DNA of 64,000 nucleotides from Haloglomus litoreum (GCF_029338515.1 NZ_CP119988.1:1488001-1552000); one strand, 5' to 3'. Numbered from the stretch's first letter, positions 1 to 8,637 are shown. The notes: generated by a model from the letters alone, not told the origin. Made by a program: numbers and translations.

Positions 1-1
1 G

Positions 2-826
2 CTCGTCACGTACCTGCCGGACAACAGCGACGAGCAGCCGCCCCGGGCCGACGCGAAGCCGCCGAAGTACGCGCCGAAGGGCATCGACGAGGTGGTCCCC
101 GAGGACCCGAACCGGGCGTACGACATCCGGGACGTGACCGACCGCATCGTCGACCGGAACTCGCTGTTCGAGTTGCAGCCCGAGTACGGCGCCGAGATCG
201 TCACGGCCTTCGCCCGCATCGACGGGCGGCCGGTCGGCATCGTCGCCAACCAGCCGAACGAACGGGCCGGCGCCATCTTCCCGGACGCCGCCGAGAAGGC
301 GGCACAGTTCATCTGGAAGTGCGACGCCTACAACATCCCGCTGCTGTACCTGGCGGACACGCCGGGGTTCATGGCCGGCTCGCAGGTCGAGAAGGAGGGC
401 ATCCTCGAACAGGGCAAGAAGATGATCTACGCCACCTCCTCGGCGACGGTCCCGAAGCAGTGCGTCGTCGTGCGCAAGGCGTACGGGGCGGGTATCTACG
501 CGATGAGCGGCCCGGCCTACGACCCCGAGTCGACCATCGCACTCCCGTCGGGGGAGATCGCGATCATGGGGCCCGAAGCCGCCATCAACGCCGTCTACGC
601 CAACAAGCTCGACGCCATCGACGACCCCGAGGAGCGGGCCCAGCGCGAGGCCGAACTCCGCGAGGAGTTCCGCGAGGAGATCGACGTCCGGAAGATGGCC
701 AGCGACGTGGTCATCGACGAGGTCATCCCGCCGAGCCAGCTCCGCGAGCAACTGGAGCGGCGCTTCGAGTTCTACGAGGGCATCGAGAAGGACCTGCCCG
801 ACAAGAAGCACGGGACGGTGCTGTAG
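2..826 (+). CDS. Acyl-CoA carboxylase carboxyltransferase subunit (3' part, 5' end outside window)
   Basis: C-terminal carboxyltransferase half of a PccB/AccD5-type subunit, which transfers carboxyl from carboxybiotin to acetyl- or propionyl-CoA. The reading frame is open from base 2, so the gene begins upstream of the window. Visible are the crotonase-fold segments GIVANQPNERAGAIFPDAA, the LADTPGFMAGSQVEKEGI loop and the glycine-rich YGAGIYAMSGPAYDP oxyanion region, ending in the family-typical HGTVL tail. It is clearly paralogous to the complete subunit at 8787-10493, but the two differ throughout, so this is an old duplication with probably different acyl-CoA preference. The biotin carboxylase partner is not in the window. 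Confidence 0.93.
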   Translation, partial: LVTYLPDNSDEQPPRADAKPPKYAPKGIDEVVPEDPNRAYDIRDVTDRIVDRNSLFELQPEYGAEIVTAFARIDGRPVGIVANQPNERAGAIFPDAAEKAAQFIWKCDAYNIPLLYLADTPGFMAGSQVEKEGILEQGKKMIYATSSATVPKQCVVVRKAYGAGIYAMSGPAYDPESTIALPSGEIAIMGPEAAINAVYANKLDAIDDPEERAQREAELREEFREEIDVRKMASDVVIDEVIPPSQLREQLERRFEFYEGIEKDLPDKKHGTVL

Positions 827-949
827 GTCGTCCGGCCGCTCGCCTGTCGGTCCTGTACCCGAGCGAGGGGAGCTGCTCCCCGTCCCGAGTTGTCCGGTGA
901 CACGCTACCGCCCACAGACATTTGAACGCGTGCCGAGAGGTACGAGGAG

Positions 950-1600
950 ATGCCGCCGAACGAGGACGACAGCGACCCACGAACCGTCGTCTACAACGGT
1001 GTCGCCGTTCCGACCACCGCGCCCGAGGAAGGACGCGACTATCGGTCGGAGTTCGAGGCGGGGACGAGTGGCGAGTTACGCCGGGAGGTGCGTCGCGGTG
1101 ACGACGTCGTCGTGGTCGGCGGTGGGAGGGGTATCACGACCGTTGTCGGTGCACGGATGACACGGTCCGACGGGTCCGTCACGACGTTCGAGGCGAACTC
1201 CGAGATGCTGGAGACGCTTCGACGGACGGTCCGGGTGAACCGTGTCGCCAATCACGTGACACTCGAACACGCCGCTGTCGGCCCCATCTCCGAACAGGCC
1301 GAGTCCGTGTTCGGCCCGGGCGATGGTGAGCGAGTGGCTCCGTCCGCCCTTCCCTCGTGTGACGTCCTGGAACTCGACTGCGAGGGGAGCGAGGTGGCGG
1401 TCCTCGAGGGGATGAACTGCCGCCCGCGAGTGGTCATCGTCGAAACACACGAGCCACTCGGGGTGCCCCCGGGGGACGTCGCACCGATACTCGAGGCCCG
1501 GGGTTACGAGATCACGAACCGGACCCCTGCGGGAATGCACGGCGAACTCACGGTTCTCACCGCCGTTCGACAGCAGGGCGGGAGCGGTTCGACGCCGTGA
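950..1600 (+). CDS. FkbM-like SAM-dependent methyltransferase
   Basis: A 216-aa class I methyltransferase. A glycine-rich motif I (VVVVGGGRG, residues 53-61) is followed by the acidic ribose-binding residue E81 in TFEANSEM. Around residues 140-148 lies ELDCEGSE, the FkbM-family signature (D-x-E-G-x-E), followed by VLEGM. Members typically O-methylate sugars or small molecules; the substrate here is unknown. Start chosen as the ATG just after a gap of about 120 bp; it is monocistronic and converges with the kinase gene ending at 1621. The protein is shorter than many FkbM proteins, mainly at the N-terminus. No glycosyltransferase neighbours hint at a substrate. Confidence 0.75.
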   Translation: MPPNEDDSDPRTVVYNGVAVPTTAPEEGRDYRSEFEAGTSGELRREVRRGDDVVVVGGGRGITTVVGARMTRSDGSVTTFEANSEMLETLRRTVRVNRVANHVTLEHAAVGPISEQAESVFGPGDGERVAPSALPSCDVLELDCEGSEVAVLEGMNCRPRVVIVETHEPLGVPPGDVAPILEARGYEITNRTPAGMHGELTVLTAVRQQGGSGSTP

Positions 1601-1620
1601 AAGACGGGGTTCCGGGACGC

Positions 1621-2694
1621 TCAGAGGTACGATTCGAGGTCCGCCCGGATCGCAGCAGCAGCGCCTTCGACCTCCTCCGGTGAGGCGTCCTTGACCGTCG
1701 GCCACATCTGTAGCAGATGCATCGACCGACAGCGCGAGAGGAGCTCGTAGAGCTCCCGGGTCGCCTCGAGCTGTTCGAGGACGTCGGCCGACCCGGCGTG
1801 CGAGTACCCGTCGAGCAGTGCGTTCCGGATCAGCTCCGAGTTGTCCGGTGCCGACGGGACGAACTGCCACTGCCCACCGTTCAGACTCTCCTCGATCAAC
1901 ACGAGGTCGTACGCTGGCGTCGCAGCGAGGGTGAACGCCCAGTCCAGCATCGCGGTGACCGCTCCTGTTTCCGGGTCGTGGAGCACGTTCTCCAGCGAGT
2001 TGTCGACGTGACAGAGCACCGGTTCGAACGTCCCGTCCAGCACGTCGAGCTGCTCGTGGAGTACCGGCCGAAGTTCGGGCACGAGGTCCTCGAACCGGCT
2101 GTCGCGCCCCTTCCGCAAGGCGTCGTCTGCCCAGTTCCGAACCTGTACGGGCCACGAGGACTCCGGTTCGGCGACGACGACCTGGTCGAAGCTAGCCGGC
2201 GGCCGCTCGCCCCGAAGTGTGGTCTCCGGGTTCCGCGTGAGGAACCCGTAGCTTTCGACGGCGTCCAGCCCGTGCAGTTCGGCGAGGTAGCGGCCGGAAC
2301 TCCGGGCGACCGTCTCGAGCGTCTCGGGCGAGACGGTGTTCATCTCCGTTCGTTCGACGGCGCGTCCAGGGACGTGCTCCATGACGTAGAACGGTGCAGG
2401 GAGGCGGTCGTGTGTATCGACGGCTCCGTAGACTTCGGGGACCGGGATCGACGTGTGGGCGTTCAGGATCCGGAGCAATCGAGCCTCGGTGTCGATACCG
2501 TGCCCGTCCCCGTCTGGACTGGCCTTGAGGACGACCCGCCGTGTTCCACCGTCGGTGTCGACCGAGAGCTGGTACACGGCGAGGTAGCCTCCGTCGGCCA
2601 GTTCGTGGTCGCGGAGCGTCCAGTTCGGTTCGATGGTGTGAACCATCTGTTCGATCGTCTCGGTCGGAATCGTTCTGTCTGGTGCGGTCATCAT
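1621..2694 (-). CDS. Phosphotransferase of the aminoglycoside phosphotransferase (APH) fold
   Basis: About 357 aa, a protein-kinase-like small-molecule kinase. The catalytic Brenner-type motif CHVDNSLENVL (around residue 228) supplies the catalytic Asp and metal-binding Asn, and the following LDWAF supplies the second metal-binding Asp; the N-lobe has VVLKASPDGD with the probable ATP-binding Lys. An in-frame extension upstream to 3027 is Arg-rich and atypical, so the MM pair at 2689-2694 was taken as start (2691 is equally possible). Haloarchaeal members of this superfamily are usually of unknown substrate (sugars, choline, acyl-CoA dehydrogenase-linked kinases); a role in drug resistance should not be assumed. 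It converges with the FkbM gene. Confidence 0.85.
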   Translation of the reverse strand: MMTAPDRTIPTETIEQMVHTIEPNWTLRDHELADGGYLAVYQLSVDTDGGTRRVVLKASPDGDGHGIDTEARLLRILNAHTSIPVPEVYGAVDTHDRLPAPFYVMEHVPGRAVERTEMNTVSPETLETVARSSGRYLAELHGLDAVESYGFLTRNPETTLRGERPPASFDQVVVAEPESSWPVQVRNWADDALRKGRDSRFEDLVPELRPVLHEQLDVLDGTFEPVLCHVDNSLENVLHDPETGAVTAMLDWAFTLAATPAYDLVLIEESLNGGQWQFVPSAPDNSELIRNALLDGYSHAGSADVLEQLEATRELYELLSRCRSMHLLQMWPTVKDASPEEVEGAAAAIRADLESYL

Positions 2695-3134
2695 CGTAGC
2701 GGCTGCGTGTGTGGCTGAGTTCGATGCGTATCCATCCGCACGGGCGAGGGGACGCCGGATACGTACCTGTTCGGTACGGCAGGATGGGGTCTGCAGGGGT
2801 CGCTCTCGATGGGATGGTCCTCTCGAGAGCAGCGGATCAGAAGGTCCAGCTAGAAGCAGCCGTTCATCGTTCCTGTCCGGTCGGTTGTCGCGTCGCCCGC
2901 ATAACTCTTGACCCTCGAGGACGACCCCCTGGGCTACTCGGACCACACCAGTGAAGCGACGCAACCGCCGGAGCCTCGTGCACGGTACAGGTTCTGGATG
3001 CAACAGCACTGCTGGGGCCTCGATCACCGACCGAGGGTTCGACGGGGGACGATAGGCGGCTCCGGGAGAACGGTCGATTCCGCAGTATCACGGCGCGCTG
3101 GTAGATACAGTGGGCACGATAGCGGGGGGAGTGC
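2695..3134. other. Intergenic stretch without a recognisable gene
   Basis: About 440 bp between the kinase start and the crotonase stop. Open frames here are Arg/Pro/Ser-rich and lack haloarchaeal acidic composition, so none is called. On the minus strand a TATA-like TTATGCG lies near 2898-2905, which could drive the kinase with a long leader. No clear terminator, tRNA or repeat is visible. Confidence 0.5.
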
Positions 3135-3941
3135 TCATCCCTGCGGCCACTCGTCGGCGGCCAGGGGCTCCCCGTCGAGGAACGCCGCGATGCCCTCGCG
3201 GGCGTCGTCGGTGGCACAGAGCCCGGCGAACGCCTCGTTCGAGCGGTCCAGCGCGTCACCGTAGGGCATCCCTGCGAACTCGCTCACGGCCTGCTTGCCC
3301 CGCCGGAGCGCCTCGGGGCTCTTCGCGGCCATCGTCTCCGCCAGCTCCATCGCCGCCTCGACGTGCTCGCCCCCCGGCGCGACCCGGTTGAGCAGGCCCC
3401 ACTCGGCGGCCGTCTCGGCGTCGATCAGCTCGCCCGTCAGCAGTAGCTCGGTCGCGCGCTTCTTCGGGAGGCATTCCAGCAGCGGCACGGCCGGGCCCAT
3501 GCAGAACAGCCCCGCCTTCGGCGCCGTCGCGCCGAGCATCGTCCCCTCGGCCGCGACGGCGAGATCGCACGCGGCGACGAGGCCGATGCCGTTGGCCGCG
3601 GCGTGGCCGTGGGCCGCCGCGACGACCGGCGTCGCCATCCCGTGGATGGTGTGGAACGGCTCCTCCATCCGCGCGACCCACGTCTCGTGGGCGTCCTCGC
3701 TCGCGTCGGGGTCGTACTCCGAGAGGTCGATGCCCGCGGAGAAGGCGTCCCCGGCGCCGTCGACGACGACGGCGCGCACGTCGTCCGCATCGTCGAGGTC
3801 GTGGAGTGCGGCGTCCAGTTCGGTCGCGAGGTCGGTGCTGAACGTGTTCATCGCCTCGGGTCGGTCGAGCGTGATGCGGCCGACGTACCCCTCGCGGTCG
3901 ACGGTGACGGTCTCGTAGCCCTCCTGCGTGTCGGTGGCCAT
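3135..3941 (-). CDS. Enoyl-CoA hydratase/isomerase (crotonase) family protein
   Basis: 268 aa with the crotonase fold. Oxyanion-hole segments are visible (DAFSAGIDLSEYD near residue 70, AAAHGHAAANGIGLVAACD near residue 110). Compared with the classic hydratase, both catalytic glutamates seem absent: the GGGCE position reads ANGIG and the PE position reads APK. Dehydration/hydration by the usual mechanism is therefore doubtful, and an isomerase, thioesterase or decarboxylase-like activity is possible. The start ATG at 3941 follows a short upstream gap. Transcribed alone on the minus strand, it may belong to the acyl-CoA metabolism represented elsewhere in the window. Confidence 0.88.
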   Translation of the reverse strand: MATDTQEGYETVTVDREGYVGRITLDRPEAMNTFSTDLATELDAALHDLDDADDVRAVVVDGAGDAFSAGIDLSEYDPDASEDAHETWVARMEEPFHTIHGMATPVVAAAHGHAAANGIGLVAACDLAVAAEGTMLGATAPKAGLFCMGPAVPLLECLPKKRATELLLTGELIDAETAAEWGLLNRVAPGGEHVEAAMELAETMAAKSPEALRRGKQAVSEFAGMPYGDALDRSNEAFAGLCATDDAREGIAAFLDGEPLAADEWPQG

Positions 3942-4129
3942 GTACGGAGGTACCGGGCGAGTGCGTGAAAAAGACGGACGCTAGTTGCGGGGCCCGGGAC
4001 CGCGAGCGGCGGCTCGGAATCGCTGCCGGAGTCAGCAGCGAGTGACTGCTCTCCTCGGTCGTCCCGAACGCGGGGTGCGAGTCGGCCGTGCCCGGCCTTC
4101 GAACCGTGGCGGTCGATAGCTCCCCGTCG

Positions 4130-4357
4130 TCACGCTCTGGAGCGCTGGAGCAGCACCCATCCGAGGGCGGCGACCCCGACCAGCAGGAAGGCGCAGCCGA
4201 AGAACACCAGCTGGTTCCCGAGGAGGTCCGAAAGGCCGAGGAAGTCGGTACGGTTCATGTATCCGAGGCCGAAGAAGATCCCGACGACGACGACTGCGGC
4301 ACCGATCCGCATCGCCAGGTCGCGCAGGACGCTCTCGAGCGTTGGCTCCGGAACCAT
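4130..4357 (-). CDS. Small two-helix membrane protein
   Basis: 75 aa with two clear hydrophobic segments, residues about 18-33 (IGAAVVVVGIFFGLGY) and 47-68 (NQLVFFGCAFLLVGVAALGWVLL), and a short basic tail QRSRA. No family recognised. The composition is sound for a haloarchaeal membrane protein, and the start ATG is preceded by a short gap. It lies downstream of the mscS gene on the same strand, separated by 176 bp. Confidence 0.65.
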   Translation of the reverse strand: MVPEPTLESVLRDLAMRIGAAVVVVGIFFGLGYMNRTDFLGLSDLLGNQLVFFGCAFLLVGVAALGWVLLQRSRA

Positions 4358-4533
4358 CCATGCCGTTGTTCCCCTGCGCTCCCGGATGTGACTTTTGCCG
4401 AGCGGCGAGTGTCCTCTTCCGCCGGGCGTAGCGAGGGCCGGCAGGGCTCTTCGATACGTTCCTGCGACGACCGGCTCCCGCAGCGGCGCGTGGAGCGCGC
4501 CGCGAGGCCATCCGGGGGGTGGAACCGAGCCCG

Positions 4534-5463
4534 TCAGTCGTCGCCCTTCGCCATCGCCTCCAGCGCGGGGCCCTCCATCTCGATGCCGCCCGAGAGGTCG
4601 ACCTGCGGGTAGGGGATGTTGATGTCGTTCTCGTCGAAGCGCCGTTTCACGTCGGTAACGTACTCCCCGCGGGTGCGGACGAAGTCAGCGCGCGAGGGGT
4701 TCGAGATCCAGAAGCGGCTCTGCAGCCCGACGTACGAGTCCGCGAGCTCGGTCAGCCGCACGGAGGGCTCGGGGTCGTCGAGGATGTCGTCGTGGTTCTC
4801 GGCCTCGTCGAGGATGATCTCCGTGGCCTCCTCGATGTCGTCCTCGTAGCCGATGCCGAAGACGAACTTCATCCGGAGCTTGTCCTTCGCGACGGGGTTC
4901 TTGATGACGCCGTCGGTCAGGTTGGAGTTGGGCACGGTGAGGAGTTCGTTGTCGAAGGTCCGCACCCGGGTGACACGCAGCGAGATGTCCTCGACGATGC
5001 CGGAGTGGTCGTCCCACTCGATCCAGTCGCCGATACGGAACGGCTTGTCCGTGTAGATGAAGACGCCGGCGACGAAGTTCGCGATGACGTCCTGCATCGC
5101 GAAGCCGATGGCCAGCGTCGCAGCCGCGGCGACGGTGGCCAGGGACTGGAGGATGCTCCCGAAGCCGGCCAGGCCGAAGGCGATGCCGATGGCGACGAAG
5201 ACGATGACGCCACCGACCACCTTCTTGAGCGGGCGCTTGGCGTGCTCGTCGAGGTCGCGCCGGTCGAGGAACCGGCTGAACAGCGGCGTGACGAGGACGC
5301 GCCCGAGCAGATAGATGGCGATGAAGACGACGATGAAGACGACGGCCTGTGCGATGGGCGCCGCCAGCGAGGGACCCAGCCCGAGCGTTTCGATGAAGCT
5401 CTGGACGAACCCGGTGGCGTCGGTGGCGGGGTCGGTCTGCGCGGGGACGAGCGGGAGGGTCAC
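4534..5463 (-). CDS. Mechanosensitive ion channel, MscS family
   Basis: 309 aa small-conductance mechanosensitive channel for osmotic downshock. There are hydrophobic segments at about 38-60 and 83-105, then the pore-lining TM3 with Ala/Gly-rich packing (SLATVAAAATLAIGFAMQ, residues 107-124). The cytoplasmic beta-domain follows: KPFRIGDWIEW, GIVEDISLRVTRVRTFDN and VPNSNLTDG. The C-terminal alpha/beta domain ends with INIPYPQ. The start is a GTG whose last bases form the TGA of the preceding yhbY gene (GTGA overlap at 5460-5463), so the two are translationally coupled. A second MscS paralog is at 24342. Confidence 0.93.
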   Translation of the reverse strand: MTLPLVPAQTDPATDATGFVQSFIETLGLGPSLAAPIAQAVVFIVVFIAIYLLGRVLVTPLFSRFLDRRDLDEHAKRPLKKVVGGVIVFVAIGIAFGLAGFGSILQSLATVAAAATLAIGFAMQDVIANFVAGVFIYTDKPFRIGDWIEWDDHSGIVEDISLRVTRVRTFDNELLTVPNSNLTDGVIKNPVAKDKLRMKFVFGIGYEDDIEEATEIILDEAENHDDILDDPEPSVRLTELADSYVGLQSRFWISNPSRADFVRTRGEYVTDVKRRFDENDINIPYPQVDLSGGIEMEGPALEAMAKGDD

Positions 5464-5717
5464 CGCCGGAACACCCCGGTGTGACCACGGGTGCGGAACA
5501 GCGTCGCCCCCGCACGGTCCGCGAGCTCCTCGGCCAGCTCCTCGGTCGTCGTCCCGCCACGGGCCGACCGCAGGAACTTGACCTTCACCAGCTCCTCGCC
5601 CTCGAGCTGGTCGCGCAACTCCTCGACCACCGGGTCCAGCCCGGCCTTCCCCACCCAGACCGTCACGTCCAGGTCGTGGGCACGCTGTTTCAGGTCGTCC
5701 GTCATGTGCGCTGGCAT
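5460..5717 (-). CDS. YhbY-type CRM-domain RNA-binding protein
   Basis: 85 aa comprising one CRM/YhbY domain (ribosome-assembly associated RNA-binding fold). WVGKAGLDPVVEELRDQL matches the conserved GKxGL motif, VKVKFL the central strand, and GATLFRTRGHTGVFRR the C-terminal G-x-x-x-x-F/YR motif. ATG codons at 5717 and 5705 are both possible starts. It sits between the RNase P protein gene rnp4 and mscS on the same strand, an arrangement familiar in haloarchaea, and overlaps mscS by 4 nt. Confidence 0.9.
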   Translation of the reverse strand: MPAHMTDDLKQRAHDLDVTVWVGKAGLDPVVEELRDQLEGEELVKVKFLRSARGGTTTEELAEELADRAGATLFRTRGHTGVFRR

Positions 5718-5840
5718 TCGGACCGGTCCGGTTTAAAAGCTACACACCTGGCCGGTCCGGAACGGCGGCCCGCGGCCCCAGCGCCACGGCGCGGACGGGA
5801 CGGGGAGAGTGCAGGACGGGACGGGGGGACACACCGGGGG

Positions 5841-6131
5841 TCAGTCGTACGGGTACCGCGCGTGCTCGCCGCAGTCGCAGGTGACGACGACGTGGCCGTC
5901 CCGGGTCCGGACCCGTGCGTTCCGCCCCGGAATCAGGTAGGCATCACAGCGGTCGCAGGTGAACCGCCGGAACCGGACGGGGAGGGTGAGCCGGTGGCGC
6001 TCGGCGACCCGCCGGGCGAGTCGGACGTACCGCTTCGCGCGGTCCTGCCGGTCCGCGCGGGCGGCCTCGCGAGCGAGGTCGCGCAGGCGCTCGACCCGCT
6101 CGGTCGCGATGGTCCGGTCGCTCGTGTCCAC
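5841..6131 (-). CDS. rnp4: Ribonuclease P protein component 4 (Rpp21/Rpr2 family)
   Basis: 96 aa when started at the GTG at 6131. Residues 1-50 form the two basic helices of Rpp21 (RLRDLAREAARADRQDRAKRYVRLARR). The zinc ribbon follows, with C59, C62, C85 and C87 (TCDRC and TCDC), which anchors the protein to the RNase P RNA specificity domain with Rpp29. A longer frame to 6362 overlaps the divergent maoC gene and is hydrophobic nonsense, so the GTG was preferred. First gene of the rnp4-yhbY-mscS run. Confidence 0.9.
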   Translation of the reverse strand: MDTSDRTIATERVERLRDLAREAARADRQDRAKRYVRLARRVAERHRLTLPVRFRRFTCDRCDAYLIPGRNARVRTRDGHVVVTCDCGEHARYPYD

Positions 6132-6236
6132 ACCGGCGCTCGGACCGCCCCGGGGTTGTGCGTTGCGGGTCGGCGTGCGCCGCCGGGGGCTCCGGGACCC
6201 ACCCGTTTCAAGCCCCTCCGCCGAGAGGCCGCGCGC

Positions 6237-6716
6237 ATGACGGGCCTGTATTACGAGGAGTTCGAGGTCGGCGAGACCATCGAGCACGGGAAGCGCCGCA
6301 CCATCAGCGAGAGCGACAACCAGCAGTTCTGCGACATGACGATGAACCAGCAGCCGCTCCACCTCGACGCCGAGTTCGCCGCGGACACGGCGTTCGGCGA
6401 GCGCCTCGTCAACGGACTCTACACGATGTCACTTGGCGTCGGCCTCACGATCCCGGACACGACCGACGGGACCATCGTCGCCAACCTCTCGTACGACGAG
6501 GTCGAGCACCCGAACCCGACGTTCCACGGCGACACCATCCGTGCGCAGTCGACGGTGACGGACAAGCGCGAGACCAGCGACGGGGAGCGGGGTATCGTCA
6601 CGATGCACGTCGAGATCTTCGCGGTCAACCGGGAGAACGACGAGGGCGAGGACGTGCTGGTCTGCGAGTTCGACCGGACGGCGCTGTCGCTGAAACGGGA
6701 GCACGCGGAGGAGTGA
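6237..6716 (+). CDS. MaoC-family (R)-hydratase/dehydratase
   Basis: 159 aa hot-dog fold protein. The hydratase-2 motif is visible: ISESDNQQFCDMTMNQQPLHLDAEFA contains the catalytic Asp and the His-x-Asp style pair. Family members hydrate enoyl-CoA or act on mesaconyl-CoA; a role in (R)-3-hydroxyacyl-CoA or methylaspartate-cycle chemistry is possible but not shown. The ATG at 6237 follows GCGCGC, with a TTTCAAG element about 30 nt upstream. Divergent from rnp4. Confidence 0.9.
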   Translation: MTGLYYEEFEVGETIEHGKRRTISESDNQQFCDMTMNQQPLHLDAEFAADTAFGERLVNGLYTMSLGVGLTIPDTTDGTIVANLSYDEVEHPNPTFHGDTIRAQSTVTDKRETSDGERGIVTMHVEIFAVNRENDEGEDVLVCEFDRTALSLKREHAEE

Positions 6717-6778
6717 GTCCCGACTCGCGGCCGTCCGGGTGACACAACGGTTATTCGGCACGCCGCCGAGCCGCGACC

Positions 6779-7375
6779 ATGGAGCCCTCCACGGCGCCCG
6801 ACGGGGGCGCGCCCGACAGCGACGAGTTCGACTGGCTGACGCTCGACGCGGACGAGACGGTCGTCTGGGCCGACACGCCCCACGAGATGTCGCTGGTGCC
6901 GGCGTTCATCGTCGGCATCCCGCTCTCGCTGCTGCTGGTCGGCATCCCCATCCTCGTCGGCGCGTACCTCTCGCACCGGAACACGAACTACCTCGTGACG
7001 ACGACCGCGCTCTACCGCAAGACCGGGGTCCTCTCGCGGAACGTCCAGCGCATCGAGTTCGACAAGGTGCAGGACACCTCCTACCGCCAGTCGTTCTTCG
7101 GCTCCTACTTCGGCTACGGGACCGTCGACGTGAGCACCGCCGGCGGGACCGGGGTCGAACTCTCGTTCACCAACGTCGCGGACCCGCAGGCGCTCCAGCG
7201 CCGCATCAACGAGCGCATCCGCACGGATCGGGACACCGGCGAGGACCGCGACAAGGCGGCCGTCCTCGACGACATCCTCGACGAGCTGCGGGCCATCCGG
7301 ACCGCCGTCGAGGGCGGTGACGGGGGAAGCGCCAGCGCCCGGGCGGACGACCCGGCCGCGGACCGCGACACATGA
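6779..7375 (+). CDS. PH-domain (YdbS/bPH2-like) membrane protein, first of pair
   Basis: 198 aa. An N-terminal acidic stretch is followed by two adjacent hydrophobic segments (residues about 39-66, VPAFIVGIPLSLLLVGIPILVGAYL). A bacterial pleckstrin-homology-like domain comes next: NYLVTTTALYRKTGVLSRNV, the IEFDKVQDTSYRQSFFGSYFGYGTV core, and a charged C-terminal helix. It overlaps the next gene by 4 nt (ATGA), and the two proteins share the same architecture, suggesting a heteromeric membrane complex. Function unknown. Confidence 0.85.
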   Translation: MEPSTAPDGGAPDSDEFDWLTLDADETVVWADTPHEMSLVPAFIVGIPLSLLLVGIPILVGAYLSHRNTNYLVTTTALYRKTGVLSRNVQRIEFDKVQDTSYRQSFFGSYFGYGTVDVSTAGGTGVELSFTNVADPQALQRRINERIRTDRDTGEDRDKAAVLDDILDELRAIRTAVEGGDGGSASARADDPAADRDT

Positions 7376-7941
7376 CCGACGACCTGCTGTTGCACGCCGA
7401 CGAGGACGTGCTCTGGGAGGGCTCCCCGCGGCTGTCGGCCGCCGTCGGCGCCGTCGTCGGCGGGCTGGTACTCGTTGCTGTCGGCGTCGGGGGCGTGCTC
7501 TTCCTCCCGCCGGAGGCGTCGCTCCTCGCGCGGGCGGTCGTGGCCCTCCTGGTTCCGCTCGGGCTTGCGGTGCCCGCCTACCGCGTGGTCGAACTCCGGC
7601 GCACGCGCTTCGCGGTCTCGGACGCCGCGGTGTACGCCCGCTCGGGTGTCCTCTCCGTGACGGTCCGCCGTGTCGGGCTCGAACGCGTCCAGAACTCGGC
7701 CTACAGCCAGAGCGTCACCGGCTCGGTCTTCGGCTACGGGACCGTCACCTTCGAGTCCGCGGGCGGGCCGTCGGTGACGTTCTTCCGCATCGAGACGCCC
7801 CGGGAGGTCCGCGCGCTGGTCGACCGGCGGGTCGAGCAGGCCCGCGACCCGATACCGGGGACCCTGGAGCAGTGGACCGCGGTGCTGGCCGAGGTCCGGG
7901 ACCTCCGTGCGGCTGTCGAGCACCGCGGCGGCGTCCGGTAG
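7372..7941 (+). CDS. PH-domain (YdbS/bPH2-like) membrane protein, second of pair
   Basis: 189 aa. Two hydrophobic segments (residues about 22-42 and 50-64) precede a bPH2 domain with RRTRFAVSDAAVYARSGVL and the paralogous core VQNSAYSQSVTGSVFGYGTV. The start ATG overlaps the stop of the upstream PH-domain gene, so the products are probably made together. The conserved SxxGSxFGYGT segment is shared with the upstream protein, so the pair arose by tandem duplication. Confidence 0.85.
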   Translation: MTDDLLLHADEDVLWEGSPRLSAAVGAVVGGLVLVAVGVGGVLFLPPEASLLARAVVALLVPLGLAVPAYRVVELRRTRFAVSDAAVYARSGVLSVTVRRVGLERVQNSAYSQSVTGSVFGYGTVTFESAGGPSVTFFRIETPREVRALVDRRVEQARDPIPGTLEQWTAVLAEVRDLRAAVEHRGGVR

Positions 7942-7982
7942 CCGACCGCCGGAGTCTTTCCCACGGGCCCCTTGCTCCCGGT

Positions 7983-8420
7983 ATGGACGGACGTGCCCGT
8001 CCGCTCGGCGCCCTCGTCGAGCGAGCGGCGGCGCTGGCCGGGACGGCACCGCCGACCGCGACCATCGCCCGAGTCGGACTCGGACTGATGATCCTGCTCG
8101 CGGGCGTCCACAAGCTGCTCGCCCCGGGCGCCTGGGCCTACTACGTCGTCGACTGGCTCGCGCCCTTCCTCGTCCTCACCCCGGTCGAGTTCATGCTGGT
8201 GAACGGCTGGCTCGAACTCGCCTTCGGCCTCGCCATCATCGTCGACCGCTACACCGCCTTCGCCGCCGCGGTCGCCGCCCTCTCGCTCACCGCGACGGTC
8301 GGCTACCTCACCGTCGTCTGGGCCACTGCGGGGCGCTTCGGCGACGTGCTGGCGCGGGATGTCGGCCTCGCCGGCCTGGCGTGGGCCGTGCTGGTGGAGG
8401 CCCTTCGCTCACCGGAGTAG
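7983..8420 (+). CDS. DoxX-like four-helix membrane protein
   Basis: 145 aa with about four membrane helices. The segments are TIARVGLGLMILLAGVHKLL, FLVLTPVEFMLVNGWLELAFG, the YTAFAAAVAALSLTATVGYL region, and a C-terminal helix. The GxxxLxxGxxKL motif in helix 1 and the mid-protein GxxEL are typical of DoxX/DoxD-like proteins (quinone- or redox-associated; exact role here unknown). ATG at 7983, 41 nt after the PH-domain pair on the same strand, possibly cotranscribed. Confidence 0.75.
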   Translation: MDGRARPLGALVERAAALAGTAPPTATIARVGLGLMILLAGVHKLLAPGAWAYYVVDWLAPFLVLTPVEFMLVNGWLELAFGLAIIVDRYTAFAAAVAALSLTATVGYLTVVWATAGRFGDVLARDVGLAGLAWAVLVEALRSPE

Positions 8421-8545
8421 TTCTATCTCCGAGATTCTGTCTGTACTGCTAGCATATTCATAAAATTCGGAAAGCAAATATAAAATTCCTATAGGACTTT
8501 GGTAGCTTGTGGATAAGGTCCAGACCGAGTCGCCGAAATAGGCCC

Positions 8546-8637
8546 GTGAAACGGGCAGCAGAGGTCGCACTCGTGACACAGGCAATGGGGACCTCGCTCG
8601 TGGCACGGGCAACAGAGGTCGCGTTCGTGGCACAGAC
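8546..8637. repeat. 27-bp tandem repeat, about 3.4 copies
   Basis: Units begin at 8546, 8573, 8600 and (partial) 8627. Each starts GTGRMAC and carries a GGCAACAGAGGTCGC-like core; units 1 and 3 are closest to each other, while unit 2 has diverged. The period is a multiple of three, so frames stay open through it on both strands, but there is no other coding evidence. Confidence 0.7.

Noticed and set aside
2908-3264. Plus-strand frame in the 2695-3134 gap continuing into the crotonase antisense
   Set aside because: It overlaps the crotonase gene antisense and has Ser/Arg/Pro-rich composition without motifs.
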